64,000 bases of DNA from Leisingera sp. M658 (GTDB lineage: Bacteria; Pseudomonadota; Alphaproteobacteria; Rhodobacterales; Rhodobacteraceae): contig NZ_CP083546.1 in the NCBI RefSeq assembly GCF_025144145.1, positions 4,250,001 to 4,314,000 of the forward strand. Reading direction: 5' to 3'. Position numbers and translations under genes: made by a program. The notes under the pieces are model-generated. The model was not told where the DNA came from. It ran no database searches and saw nothing but the letters and a program-made list of their open reading frames with translations. This document shows, piece by piece, positions 24,419-32,941 of the stretch (its first letter is position 1; every line of letters starts with the position of its first letter).

Positions 24419-25105
24419 GTGACCGAGACCACTTCACCACCCGTTGCGGCACAGGAAAGCCCTGCAAAACCGCCCGCGCATGAGATCGTCTATCAGACAC
24501 TCAGGTCGCAGATTCTATTCGGCGAACTGGTGCCCGGCCAAGCGGTGACAATCCAGGGGCTGGTGGAGACGCTGGGGGCCGGCATGACACCGGTCCGAGA
24601 GGCAATCCGGCGGCTGATATCGGACGGGGCGCTGGTGTTCCAGGGCAACCGCCGCGTATCGGTGCCCTTGTTGGGGCCCGGTGACCTTGAGGAGCTTATT
24701 TTTGCCAGAAAAACAATAGAATGCGAACTTGCGCGCCGGGCAACACTGCGCATTGCCGCAGCGAGCATCGCACAGCTGGTGGCCATCGACACTGCGCTGG
24801 ACAAGGCCATATCGACAGGCGATGTGGCGGGGTACCTGGTGCAAAACTACAGCTTTCATACGGCGCTTTATTCCCATGCGGATGCACCTATTCTCAGTGA
24901 CATTGCCGACCGGCTGTGGTTGCGCTTCGGCCCCTCGCTGCGGGTGGTCAGCGGGCGTCTCGGCACGCAAAGCTTCCCGGACCGTCACAAGGACATACTG
25001 GAGGCGCTGCAGCGGCAGGACCCGGAAATGGCCGCATTGGCGATGGAGCGGGACGTCTACGAGGGTATGGAGCATGTGGTTCAGGGGCTGCAGGCTGCAA
25101 ACTGA
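24419..25105 (+). CDS. GntR-family regulator (FadR/FCD subfamily) of polyamine genes
   Basis: A 228-residue regulator with an N-terminal winged helix (IVYQTLRSQILFGELVPGQA, then GMTPVREAIRRLISDGAL) and a C-terminal all-helical FCD ligand domain with metal-site-like histidines (SFHTALYSHAD; DRHKDILEAL). The GTG at 24419 is preferred because GAGGAGG lies ten bases upstream; an ATG at 24380 is in frame. It sits between potF and the aminotransferase and likely controls both through the shared TGATCA motif. Whether it senses a polyamine or a breakdown product is unknown. Confidence 0.9.
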   Translation: MTETTSPPVAAQESPAKPPAHEIVYQTLRSQILFGELVPGQAVTIQGLVETLGAGMTPVREAIRRLISDGALVFQGNRRVSVPLLGPGDLEELIFARKTIECELARRATLRIAAASIAQLVAIDTALDKAISTGDVAGYLVQNYSFHTALYSHADAPILSDIADRLWLRFGPSLRVVSGRLGTQSFPDRHKDILEALQRQDPEMAALAMERDVYEGMEHVVQGLQAAN

Positions 25106-25110
25106 TTCGA

Positions 25111-25138
25111 TTGACACCTGGGAATTTGATCATATTCT
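25111..25138 (+). promoter_or_regulatory. Promoter of the aminotransferase gene with overlapping operator
   Basis: A perfect -35 TTGACA (25111-25116), 16-bp spacer and -10 TATTCT (25133-25138). The candidate operator ATTTGATCATATT (25124-25136) covers the spacer and the -10 box, the layout expected for repression by steric block. Confidence 0.6.
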
Positions 25139-25171
25139 GGTGCCAATCAGTCATTCTCAGGAGCGAGTCCC

Positions 25172-26566
25172 ATGACCGTTATCACCAACCACATGCCGAC
25201 GGCCGAGCTGCAGGCGCTGGACGCCGCCCATCACATGCACCCGTTCACCGCTAATGGCGAACTGTCGCAGAAGGGCGCCCGCATTATCACCCGCGCCGAT
25301 GGCGTGCATCTGACCGACAGCGAGGGGAACCGGATCCTGGATGCGATGGCGGGCCTGTGGTGCGTCAACATCGGTTATGGCCGGGACGAGCTGGCCGAGG
25401 TCGCCGCCCGTCAGATGCGTGAACTGCCGTATTACAACACCTTCTTTCAAACCACTCATGTTCCGGCCATCGCGCTGGCCGCCAAGATTGCCGAACTGGC
25501 GCCGGGTGATCTGAACAATGTGTTCTTTGCCGGTTCCGGCTCCGAAGCCAATGACACCAACATCCGCATGGTGCGTCATTATTGGGCGCTGAAGGGCAAG
25601 CCTGCGAAATCGGTCATCATCAGCCGCAAGAATGGCTACCACGGCTCCTCGGTCGGCAGCGGTTCCTTGGGCGGGATGAGCGGTATGCATGCCCAGGGCG
25701 GTATGCCGATCCCGGATATCCACCATATCAACCAACCGCATTGGTGGGCTGAGGGCGGCGACATGCCGGAGGAAGAATTCGGCCTGCAGCGTGCGCGCGA
25801 ACTGGAAGAGGCGATCCTGGAATTGGGTGAAGACCGCGTTGCCGCCTTTATTGCGGAGCCGGTGCAGGGGGCAGGCGGGGTGATCGTGCCGCCGGACAGC
25901 TACTGGCCGGAAATCCAGCGCATCTGCGACAAATACGAGATCCTGCTGATTGCAGATGAAGTCATCTGCGGTTTCGGCCGCACCGGCAATTGGTTCGGCA
26001 GTGAGACCCTGAACATCCGTCCTGACATCATGACAATCGCCAAGGGGCTTAGCTCCGGCTACGCGCCGATCGGCGGCTCGATTGTCAGCGACGAAGTTGC
26101 CTCGGTGATTGCGGGAGATGAGTTCAACCACGGCTACACCTATTCCGGCCATCCGGTGGCGGCGGCTGTTGCGCTGGAAAACCTGCGCATCATGGAGGAG
26201 GAGAACATCCTTGGCCATGTGCGCGATGTGGCCGCGCCGTATCTCAAACAAAAATGGGAAGCGCTGGCGGATCATCCGCTGGTGGGAGAGGCCAGGATCG
26301 CCGGCATGATGGGTTCCATCGCGCTGACCCCGGACAAAGCGACCCGCGCGGGTTTTGCCGCGGAGGCGGGCACTGTCGGCTATATCTGCCGCGAGCGCTG
26401 CTTTGCCAACAACCTGGTGATGCGTCATGTCGGGGACCGGATGATCATTTCGCCGCCGCTTGTGATCACGCCCGCGGAAATCGACGTTCTGATCGAACGC
26501 GCCTCCAAATCCTTGGATGAATGCTATGCGGAACTGAAGGCGCAGGACTTGCTGCACAGCGCCTGA
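25172..26566 (+). CDS. spuC: Class III aminotransferase, putrescine/polyamine-pyruvate type
   Basis: A 464-residue PLP enzyme. PLP-site features are GSGSEANDTNIR (121-132), the aspartate in ADEVICGFGR (261-270) and the Schiff-base lysine K291 in IAKGLSSGYAPIGG. It resembles SpuC, which moves the amino group of putrescine to pyruvate, giving 4-aminobutanal. Related enzymes act on beta-alanine, taurine or other omega-amino acids, so the name rests on similarity plus the flanking polyamine transporters. Start ATG has AGGAG upstream. A strong terminator follows. Confidence 0.85.
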   Translation: MTVITNHMPTAELQALDAAHHMHPFTANGELSQKGARIITRADGVHLTDSEGNRILDAMAGLWCVNIGYGRDELAEVAARQMRELPYYNTFFQTTHVPAIALAAKIAELAPGDLNNVFFAGSGSEANDTNIRMVRHYWALKGKPAKSVIISRKNGYHGSSVGSGSLGGMSGMHAQGGMPIPDIHHINQPHWWAEGGDMPEEEFGLQRARELEEAILELGEDRVAAFIAEPVQGAGGVIVPPDSYWPEIQRICDKYEILLIADEVICGFGRTGNWFGSETLNIRPDIMTIAKGLSSGYAPIGGSIVSDEVASVIAGDEFNHGYTYSGHPVAAAVALENLRIMEEENILGHVRDVAAPYLKQKWEALADHPLVGEARIAGMMGSIALTPDKATRAGFAAEAGTVGYICRERCFANNLVMRHVGDRMIISPPLVITPAEIDVLIERASKSLDECYAELKAQDLLHSA

Positions 26567-26615
26567 TTCCCCTCCCGGGTACCGCAATGGTGCCGTTTCC
26601 ATCCGCGACTCATCC

Positions 26616-26642
26616 CGGCCCGGCAGCAGTGTTGCCGGGCCG
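26616..26642 (+). terminator. Rho-independent terminator after spuC
   Basis: A perfect 10-bp stem CGGCCCGGCA / TGCCGGGCCG with a 7-nt loop is followed by TTTTCTT, 50 bases past the stop codon. Confidence 0.92.
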
Positions 26643-26701
26643 TTTTCTTCGGTAGGGGAATTGAAAAGGTCGTTTTCAGGCTGGTGTTTTGCAGAGTGTG
26701 G

Positions 26702-26736
26702 CGCAAAATGTCCGAGCTGCGTCGCAAAAAGTCCGA
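26702..26736. promoter_or_regulatory. 21-bp-spaced direct repeat upstream of second ABC operon
   Basis: CGCAAAATGTCCGA (26702-26715) and CGCAAAAAGTCCGA (26723-26736) differ at one base and start 21 bp apart, two helical turns. This is the geometry of tandem half-sites bound by AraC/XylS-family activators. They lie about 200 bp before the ATPase gene start, in the otherwise gene-free stretch 26643-26933 that holds no other feature I can name. Confidence 0.55.
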
Positions 26737-26933
26737 TGTCGCATGCCGGAACAGGACTAGGGTTCCCTAAGGATGTTCATTTCTTCTTGGGGAGCGGCCG
26801 AAGTACGAATTTCGTACACTCGCCATGGAAAGAATATTTTTTTCATACCTAGCGCTTGATAGCTTCGGTGTGATTAACTTCGAATAAGTGCAGAGCAAAT
26901 CTGCCAGAATGACAAAACTACGGGGAGCCTGCT

Positions 26934-28034
26934 TTGGCTGATGCGTCAAACGTCGATGCGTTCGTTGAATTCGAACGTGTCCAAAAGAGCTATGATGGCG
27001 AAAATCTCGTTGTCAAAGACCTCAACCTCACCATGCCCAAGGGCGAGTTTCTGACAATGCTTGGCCCGTCCGGTTCGGGCAAGACAACCTGCCTGATGAT
27101 GCTGGCAGGATTTGAAACCGCTACCCATGGCGACATTCGCCTGGGCGGAACGTCAATCAACAACATCCCGCCGCATAAGCGGGGCATCGGCATGGTGTTC
27201 CAGAACTATGCGCTGTTCCCGCACATGACGATTGCAGAGAATCTTTCGTTTCCGCTGGAAGTCCGCAAGATCGGCAAGTCCGAGCGCGAAGCCAAGGTGA
27301 AGCGTGCGCTGGACATGGTGGAAATGGGCGCTTTTGGCGGCCGCCGCCCGTCGCAGCTTTCGGGCGGTCAGCAGCAGCGGGTCGCCTTGTCCCGCGCGCT
27401 GGTGTTTGAACCGGAACTGGTTCTGATGGACGAGCCGCTTGGCGCGCTTGATAAGCAGCTGCGCGAAAAAATGCAGTTCGAAATCACCCATCTGGCGCAC
27501 AGCCTGGGGATCACCGTGGTCTACGTGACCCACGACCAGACCGAAGCGCTGACAATGTCCGACCGTGTCGCCGTGTTCGATGATGGCCGGATCCAGCAGA
27601 TCGCGCCGCCGGACCAGCTGTATGAAAGCCCGGACAACAGCTTTGTTGCCCAGTTCATTGGTGAAAACAACACGCTGGAAGGCACCGTCAAGGAAATCAA
27701 CAACGGTATTGCCCTGGTGCAGCTGGACGATGGTGAACTGATTGACTGCAAACCGGTCAACGTGTCCCGCCCTGGCGAGCGCACCCGCGTGTCGATCCGC
27801 CCCGAACGGGTGGAATACAACAAGGAACGCCTGCAGGAAGGTGTTCATACACTTAAGGCGGAAGTGCTGGAGTTCATTTATATGGGCGACATCTTCCGCA
27901 CCCGTCTGCGGGTGGCCGGCAATGATGAGTTCATCATCAAGACCCGGAACGCCCCGGACCAAGTCCGTCTTCAGCCCGGTCAGCAGATCGAAATCGGCTG
28001 GCTGCCGGAAGACTGCCGCGCGCTGGACGCCTGA
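26934..28034 (+). CDS. Spermidine/putrescine-class ABC transporter ATPase
   Basis: A 366-residue ABC ATPase with Walker A GPSGSGKTT (44-52), signature LSGGQQQRVALSRAL, Walker B ELVLMDEPLGALD and a C-terminal TOBE domain. TTG at 26934 is the likely start, with GGGGAG six bases upstream. It opens a four-gene operon (ATPase, binding protein, two permeases) distinct from potFGHI in gene order. The substrate class is inferred from the PotA/PotD-type family; related systems import other cationic or polar solutes. Confidence 0.9.
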   Translation: MADASNVDAFVEFERVQKSYDGENLVVKDLNLTMPKGEFLTMLGPSGSGKTTCLMMLAGFETATHGDIRLGGTSINNIPPHKRGIGMVFQNYALFPHMTIAENLSFPLEVRKIGKSEREAKVKRALDMVEMGAFGGRRPSQLSGGQQQRVALSRALVFEPELVLMDEPLGALDKQLREKMQFEITHLAHSLGITVVYVTHDQTEALTMSDRVAVFDDGRIQQIAPPDQLYESPDNSFVAQFIGENNTLEGTVKEINNGIALVQLDDGELIDCKPVNVSRPGERTRVSIRPERVEYNKERLQEGVHTLKAEVLEFIYMGDIFRTRLRVAGNDEFIIKTRNAPDQVRLQPGQQIEIGWLPEDCRALDA

Positions 28035-28113
28035 TCCGCACGCGCAAACCCCCGGCAGACGAATGACCGGGGGGATTCTCACATCTGTGAATTTCAACAA
28101 GGAGAGACTCTCT

Positions 28114-29214
28114 ATGAAACTCAGCAAAATGTCTGCACTGGCGGTGACCACCGCCCTTTGCGCCCCTTCGGCCTTTGCCGAAGAAATGGCCAATGAGCTG
28201 ACACTGGTATCCTGGGGCGGCGCCTACCAGGCCAGCCAGCAGAAAGCCTATGTGGAACCCTATCTGGCCGCTAACCCCGGCGTTAAGGTGATCTGGGACG
28301 AAAGCTCGGCTGAGGCCGTGGCGAAGATCCGCGCCATGAACGAAGCCGGCAATGTGACCTGGGATCTGGTGGATGCTGTGGCGTCCGACTCCATGCGTCT
28401 GTGCGACGAAGGCCTGGCCGAAGAAATCAACCATGACGAAGATCTGGCAGCGGCGCCCGACGGCTCCTTGGCCTCCGAAGATTTCGGCGACCTGATTGTC
28501 AGTGACTGCTTTGTGCCGCAGATCGTTTATTCGACCACATTCGGCTACCGCACCGACCTGATCGACAAGCCGGAAACCGTCTGCGCGATCTTTGATACCG
28601 AAAAATACCCGGGCAAGCGCTCGCTGCAGAAGCGCCCGATCGACAACATGGAATGGTCGCTTTACTGCGACGGCGTCGCCAAGGATGAGATCTACGACGT
28701 TCTGGGCACCGACGAAGGTGTGGAGCGTGCGTTGGCCAAGCTCGACACCATCAAGGACCAGGTCGTCTGGTGGACTGCCGGTGCGGAAACCCCGCAGCTG
28801 CTGGCCGACGGCGAAGTTGTCATGGGCTCGACCTTTAACGGCCGCCTGTTCTCGGCAATCGCAGAACAGAACCAGCCGATTGGCATGCTTTGGGACATGC
28901 AGTCCTTTGACCTGGACGGCTGGGTTGTTCCGGCTGGACTGCCTGCAGACCGCAAGGCGCGCGTGATGGACTTCCTGAAGTTCGCCACCGACACACAGCG
29001 TCTGGCCGATCAGGCCGCTTACATCTCCTATGGTCCGGCCCGTGCCTCCTCGGCGCCGCTGGTTGGCAAGCACGCCGAACTGGGTATCGACATGGCCCCG
29101 CATATGCCGACTGATCCGGCCAATGCAGGCAACGTGCATGTCTATGACTACGAATGGTGGGCAGATAACCGCGATGACCTGAACGGCAAGTTCCAGGCGT
29201 GGCTGGCCAAGTAA
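28114..29214 (+). CDS. ABC transporter periplasmic binding protein, PotD-like
   Basis: A 366-residue secreted binding protein with signal peptide (cleavage after SAFA, residue 22) and AAGGAGA as ribosome site. ELTLVSWGGAYQASQQKAYV followed by EPYLAANPGVKV is typical of the PotD/spermidine-type cluster. An internal frame starting at 27742 overlaps the ATPase gene and is not used. A large hairpin separates it from the downstream permease, which could keep the binding protein more abundant than the membrane subunits. Confidence 0.9.
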   Translation: MKLSKMSALAVTTALCAPSAFAEEMANELTLVSWGGAYQASQQKAYVEPYLAANPGVKVIWDESSAEAVAKIRAMNEAGNVTWDLVDAVASDSMRLCDEGLAEEINHDEDLAAAPDGSLASEDFGDLIVSDCFVPQIVYSTTFGYRTDLIDKPETVCAIFDTEKYPGKRSLQKRPIDNMEWSLYCDGVAKDEIYDVLGTDEGVERALAKLDTIKDQVVWWTAGAETPQLLADGEVVMGSTFNGRLFSAIAEQNQPIGMLWDMQSFDLDGWVVPAGLPADRKARVMDFLKFATDTQRLADQAAYISYGPARASSAPLVGKHAELGIDMAPHMPTDPANAGNVHVYDYEWWADNRDDLNGKFQAWLAK

Positions 29215-29236
29215 TCTGACCGTTTCCGAGATACTG

Positions 29237-29265
29237 CAGGGGGCCTGAACGAAACAGGCCCCCTG
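29237..29265 (+). terminator. Intra-operon hairpin after the binding-protein gene
   Basis: An 11-bp perfect stem CAGGGGGCCTG / CAGGCCCCCTG with 7-nt loop lies 22 bases past the stop codon and is followed by CCCAAAAAAATAAAG, not a U-tract. It is better explained as an mRNA 3'-end stabiliser or partial attenuator than as a full terminator. Confidence 0.7.
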
Positions 29266-29297
29266 CCCAAAAAAATAAAGACCCGACGGGGAACCCA

Positions 29298-30569
29298 ATG
29301 AGTGATATTACCCAATCCGGCCCGGTGCTGGCGGCCGACGGCAGGCCGCTGAAGCGCAGCCTGGCGCGCGCACTGCGCATGCAGAAGCTGCGCGCACTGC
29401 TGCTGATCGCGCCGCTCTTGCTGTTCATCCTTATAACATTCATCCTCCCGGTTGCGGACATGCTGTTCCGGTCGGTAGAGAACCGGATTGTCGAGGATAC
29501 ACTGCCCCGCACGGTTGAAGTTCTGGCAGACTGGGACCCTGCATCGGGTCAACTGCCGGAGGAGGCTGCTTTTGCCGCTCTGGCCGCCGACCTTAAAGAG
29601 GCGGCAAACGTGAAGACCCACACCAAAGTTGCCAAGCGTCTGAACTATGAAAACCCGGGCCTCTCGTCTGTGTTCCGCAAGTCCGGCCGCAAGGTCAAGA
29701 ATTGGGATATCGCAAACGACGGCCCCTACCGCGAAAAACTTATAGAACTGAACGACGGCTGGGGCGATCTTGAGCTTTGGCGGACGATTAAGACCTATTC
29801 CGGCACTTTCACTTCAGGCTATTTTCTGAACGCAGTTGATATGCGTCTGGGGGCTGAAGGCGCTGAGATCCGCCCGGAGAACGAACGGATCTACAACACC
29901 ATGCTGATCCGCACCATGCGGATGTCCCTGATCATCACCTTCAGCTGCATCATGCTGGGGTACCCGGTTGCCTGGATCCTGGCGAACCTGCCCACACGCC
30001 AGGCAAACCTGCTGATGATCCTGGTGTTGCTGCCGTTCTGGACATCGCTTCTGGTGCGGACCTCCGCCTGGAAAATCCTGCTGCAGCAGCAGGGGGTGAT
30101 CAACGACACGCTGGTCTGGATCGGACTGGTGGATGACGCTAACCGATTGGTTCTTATCAACAACGAGCTGGGCACCATCATTGCGATGACCCATATCCTG
30201 CTGCCGTTTATGATCCTGCCGATGTATTCGGTGATGCAAACAATCAACCCGTCTTACTTGCGCGCCGCCAAATCCCTCGGGGCAACCGACTGGACCGCAT
30301 TCTGGCGCGTCTACTTCCCGCAGACCGTGCCGGGCATCGGCGCCGGGTCGATCCTCGTCTTCATCCTGGCTGTTGGCTACTACATCACTCCGGCTCTGGT
30401 CGGCGGCACCAAAGGCACCTTTATTTCGAACCTGATCGCCTACCACATCTCGACGTCGGGCAACTGGGGTTTGGGCGCAGCACTGGGCGCAATCCTTCTG
30501 GCGGTCGTTCTGGCCCTCTACTGGGTCTACGACAAGATCGTCGGCATCGATAACGTGAAGCTGGGATAA
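29298..30569 (+). CDS. ABC transporter permease with enlarged periplasmic insert
   Basis: A 423-residue PotB-type permease, about 120-140 residues longer than usual. The first membrane segment is at ~33-57; residues ~60-200 are hydrophilic (many Lys/Glu/Asp/Trp) and should be periplasmic; the remaining core (from ~205) has the usual segments and EAA loop (YLRAAKSLGATDWTAFWRVY). The extra domain is between TM1 and TM2, so it could contact the binding protein. The gene pairs with the next permease, six bases downstream. Confidence 0.9.
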   Translation: MSDITQSGPVLAADGRPLKRSLARALRMQKLRALLLIAPLLLFILITFILPVADMLFRSVENRIVEDTLPRTVEVLADWDPASGQLPEEAAFAALAADLKEAANVKTHTKVAKRLNYENPGLSSVFRKSGRKVKNWDIANDGPYREKLIELNDGWGDLELWRTIKTYSGTFTSGYFLNAVDMRLGAEGAEIRPENERIYNTMLIRTMRMSLIITFSCIMLGYPVAWILANLPTRQANLLMILVLLPFWTSLLVRTSAWKILLQQQGVINDTLVWIGLVDDANRLVLINNELGTIIAMTHILLPFMILPMYSVMQTINPSYLRAAKSLGATDWTAFWRVYFPQTVPGIGAGSILVFILAVGYYITPALVGGTKGTFISNLIAYHISTSGNWGLGAALGAILLAVVLALYWVYDKIVGIDNVKLG

Positions 30570-30574
30570 CGGAC

Positions 30575-31429
30575 ATGAGCGCACTTCCTCCTTATGCAAC
30601 CACCGGCCAGCGTGCCTGGTACTATTCCTTCCGGGTCATCTGCGGATTGGTGTTCTTCTTCCTGATCGCGCCGATCGTGGTGATCATCCCGCTCAGCTTC
30701 AACGCGCAGGACTTCTTCACGTTCACGCCGGAAATGCTGCGGCTGGATCCCGAAGGATATTCGCTGAAACACTACCGCGACTTCTTCAGCAATGACTCCT
30801 GGCAGTCCGCGATGTGGAACTCGCTGAAGATCGCGCCGATGGCGACCATTGTCTCGGTCACTTTCGGCACGCTCGCCGCCATCGGTCTCAGCCAGCCGCA
30901 TGTGCCCTTCCGCCGGGCAATCATGGCGATCCTGATCTCGCCGATGATCGTGCCGCTGATCATCTCCGCGGCAGGCATGTATTTCTTCTACAGCCGTATT
31001 GGCCTGCAGGGGACCTACATTGGTGTGGTGCTGGCGCACGCGGCGCTGGGCATTCCGTTTGTGATCATCACGGTGACCGCAACCCTGGTCGGCTTTGACC
31101 GTTCCCTGACCCGCGCCGCGGCCAATATGGGTGCGGATCCGGTCACCACCTTCTTCCGGGTGCAAATGCCGCTGATCCTGCCCGGGGTTATTTCGGGCGG
31201 CCTGTTTGCCTTCATCACCTCTTTTGACGAGGTTGTCGTGGTGCTCTTTGTTGGTTCAGCCGGGCAGAAGACATTGCCTTGGCAGATGTTCATCGGCTTG
31301 CGTGAGCAGATTTCGCCAACCATTCTGGCTGTGGCAACCCTGCTGGTTGCGATCTCCATCATGCTGCTGGCTGCGGTAGAGATGCTGCGCCGCCGTTCCG
31401 AGCGCCTGCGCGGCATGTCCCCCGGCTGA
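30575..31429 (+). CDS. ABC transporter permease, PotC-like
   Basis: A 284-residue permease with six membrane segments and the EAA loop LTRAAANMGADPVTTFFRVQ. It is the last gene of the operon, followed by a terminator 27 bases later. It has normal length, in contrast with its partner. The C-terminus is basic (RRRSERLRGM). Confidence 0.9.
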   Translation: MSALPPYATTGQRAWYYSFRVICGLVFFFLIAPIVVIIPLSFNAQDFFTFTPEMLRLDPEGYSLKHYRDFFSNDSWQSAMWNSLKIAPMATIVSVTFGTLAAIGLSQPHVPFRRAIMAILISPMIVPLIISAAGMYFFYSRIGLQGTYIGVVLAHAALGIPFVIITVTATLVGFDRSLTRAAANMGADPVTTFFRVQMPLILPGVISGGLFAFITSFDEVVVVLFVGSAGQKTLPWQMFIGLREQISPTILAVATLLVAISIMLLAAVEMLRRRSERLRGMSPG

Positions 31430-31455
31430 TCTGATTGCCTGACCTTCAAACCAGC

Positions 31456-31480
31456 AAAGGCCCCGCCAAGCGGGGCCTTT
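31456..31480 (+). terminator. Terminator of the second ABC operon
   Basis: An 11-bp perfect stem AAAGGCCCCGC / GCGGGGCCTTT with a CAA loop, followed by CCCTTG. It may also serve the minus strand, since the 5' arm begins with AAA. Confidence 0.88.
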
Positions 31481-31497
31481 CCCTTGTTCATCTGGCG

Positions 31498-31552
31498 AAA
31501 AATATCCCGGGAGTGAATTGGCCGTAAGGCCAAGAGGGGGCTGGCCCCCTCC
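31498..31552 (+). repeat. Roseobacter-type intergenic element, copy 1
   Basis: AAATATCCCGGGAGTGA is followed by two nested hairpins, TTGGCC-GTAA-GGCCAA and GAGGGGG-CTGG-CCCCCTC. Related copies occur at 45958-46006 (minus), 46044-46078 and 61905-61955, always between genes. Confidence 0.7.
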
Positions 31553-31554
31553 TG

Positions 31555-32880
31555 CTACCGCAGGTCTTCCAGCAGCCTTGGTGAGGCATATCCGTCCGGC
31601 GTCAGGCCTTTGGCGACCTGATAGGCACGCACCGCGCCAATAGTTTTTGGCCCGATCTTGCCATCAATGCCCTCGGTGTCAAAACCCGCCCGGGTCAGCC
31701 GCTGCTGCATCTCTTCCCGTTCGGACAGGGTCAGCGCCCGGTCGTTGCGCGGCCAGCTGCCCTGGATCGGCGCGCCGCCCTTGATCCGGTCGGCCAGATG
31801 ACCGACACCGATCACATAGGCGTCGGCAGTGTTGTAGCGCTCCAGTACCGCAAAGTTTCCAAAGATCATGAAGGCTGTACCGGTACTGCCCGCCGGCAAC
31901 AGGATTGCGGCGGGGCCGTGATCAGCGACCGGGTGTCCATCCAACCCTTTGACGCCAAGTGCTGCCCAGTCCGAGGCGTTTTTTTCAATCTCCCGATCCG
32001 CCAGAGTGTAGTCAAACCCCTTAGGCAACGCCACTTCCACACCCCAGGGCTGGCCTTTCACCCAGCCGAATTTCTTGAGGTAAGCCGCGGTTGAGGCCAG
32101 CGCATCAGCCGGATTGTCCGACCAGATGTCGCGCTTGCCGTCGCCGGTGAAATCCACTGCATAATCCAGGTACGATGTCGGGATGAACTGGGTGTGCCCC
32201 ATGGCACCGGCCCAGCTGCCGGTCATTTTGCGGGCTGCGACATCTCCGGCCTGCAAGATCTTCAGTGCGGCCACCAGCTGACCCTCGAAAAACGTCCCGC
32301 GCCGCCCGTCAAAGGCCAGCGTTGCCAAGGAACGGATCACATCCATCTTGCCGCGGAACGTGCCATAGCTGCTTTCCAATCCCCAGACCGCCACCACGAT
32401 CTCTTTTTCGACGCCATAGGTTGCTTCGATTTGATCCAGCCGGGCGCGCTGTGCCTGCAGTGCCGCCTTGCCGTTCTTCACCCGCAGCTCCGAGGCGGCG
32501 CTGTCCAGATAGTCCCAGATCGTCTTGGTGAATTCCGACTGGTTGCGGTCGCGGCGGATCACCTCAGCATCATAACTGACCCCGGAAAAGGCACTGTCCA
32601 GCACCGGTGCGCTGACGCCCTGCGCTTTGGCACGGCTGCGGAACGCCTTGATCCAGCCTTGGAAATTCAGGTCAGCAGCGGCAAGCACAGGCTCTTGGAT
32701 GGCGGCCGCTGGCCTTGCCGCAGGTCGCAGAGCTGTGGCTGCAGCCAATTGAATGGCTTCGCCCTGTACCTCTTGTTCATGAAGCCCTGGCCGCTGGGCG
32801 GGCCTCAGGGAACTGTCTGGTGCGGCCTCTGCCGCCATGGCGCCGCCTGCTACCAGGGACGCTGCAACCCATTTGCGCAT
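31555..32880 (-). CDS. Lytic murein transglycosylase, MltB family
   Basis: A 441-residue exported enzyme that cleaves peptidoglycan glycan strands. A signal peptide (cut near AEA-APD) is followed by a Pro/Ala/Arg-rich linker (~25-70), the SLT/MltB domain with the catalytic glutamate in WGLESSYG and AGAMGHTQFIPTSYLDYAVD, and a C-terminal peptidoglycan-binding domain (SEREEMQQRLTRAGFDTEGI, then DGKIGPKTIGAVRAYQ). The ATG at 32880 has GAGG six bases upstream. It could supply muramidase activity for flagellar assembly, since FlgJ here lacks it, but no link is shown. Confidence 0.93.
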   Translation of the reverse strand: MRKWVAASLVAGGAMAAEAAPDSSLRPAQRPGLHEQEVQGEAIQLAAATALRPAARPAAAIQEPVLAAADLNFQGWIKAFRSRAKAQGVSAPVLDSAFSGVSYDAEVIRRDRNQSEFTKTIWDYLDSAASELRVKNGKAALQAQRARLDQIEATYGVEKEIVVAVWGLESSYGTFRGKMDVIRSLATLAFDGRRGTFFEGQLVAALKILQAGDVAARKMTGSWAGAMGHTQFIPTSYLDYAVDFTGDGKRDIWSDNPADALASTAAYLKKFGWVKGQPWGVEVALPKGFDYTLADREIEKNASDWAALGVKGLDGHPVADHGPAAILLPAGSTGTAFMIFGNFAVLERYNTADAYVIGVGHLADRIKGGAPIQGSWPRNDRALTLSEREEMQQRLTRAGFDTEGIDGKIGPKTIGAVRAYQVAKGLTPDGYASPRLLEDLR

Positions 32881-32941
32881 GTTGCACCTCATTATCACTG
32901 CTCCCCTCCAGTCTAGCGGCGGTGCCGTCCGGGTAAAGAGG

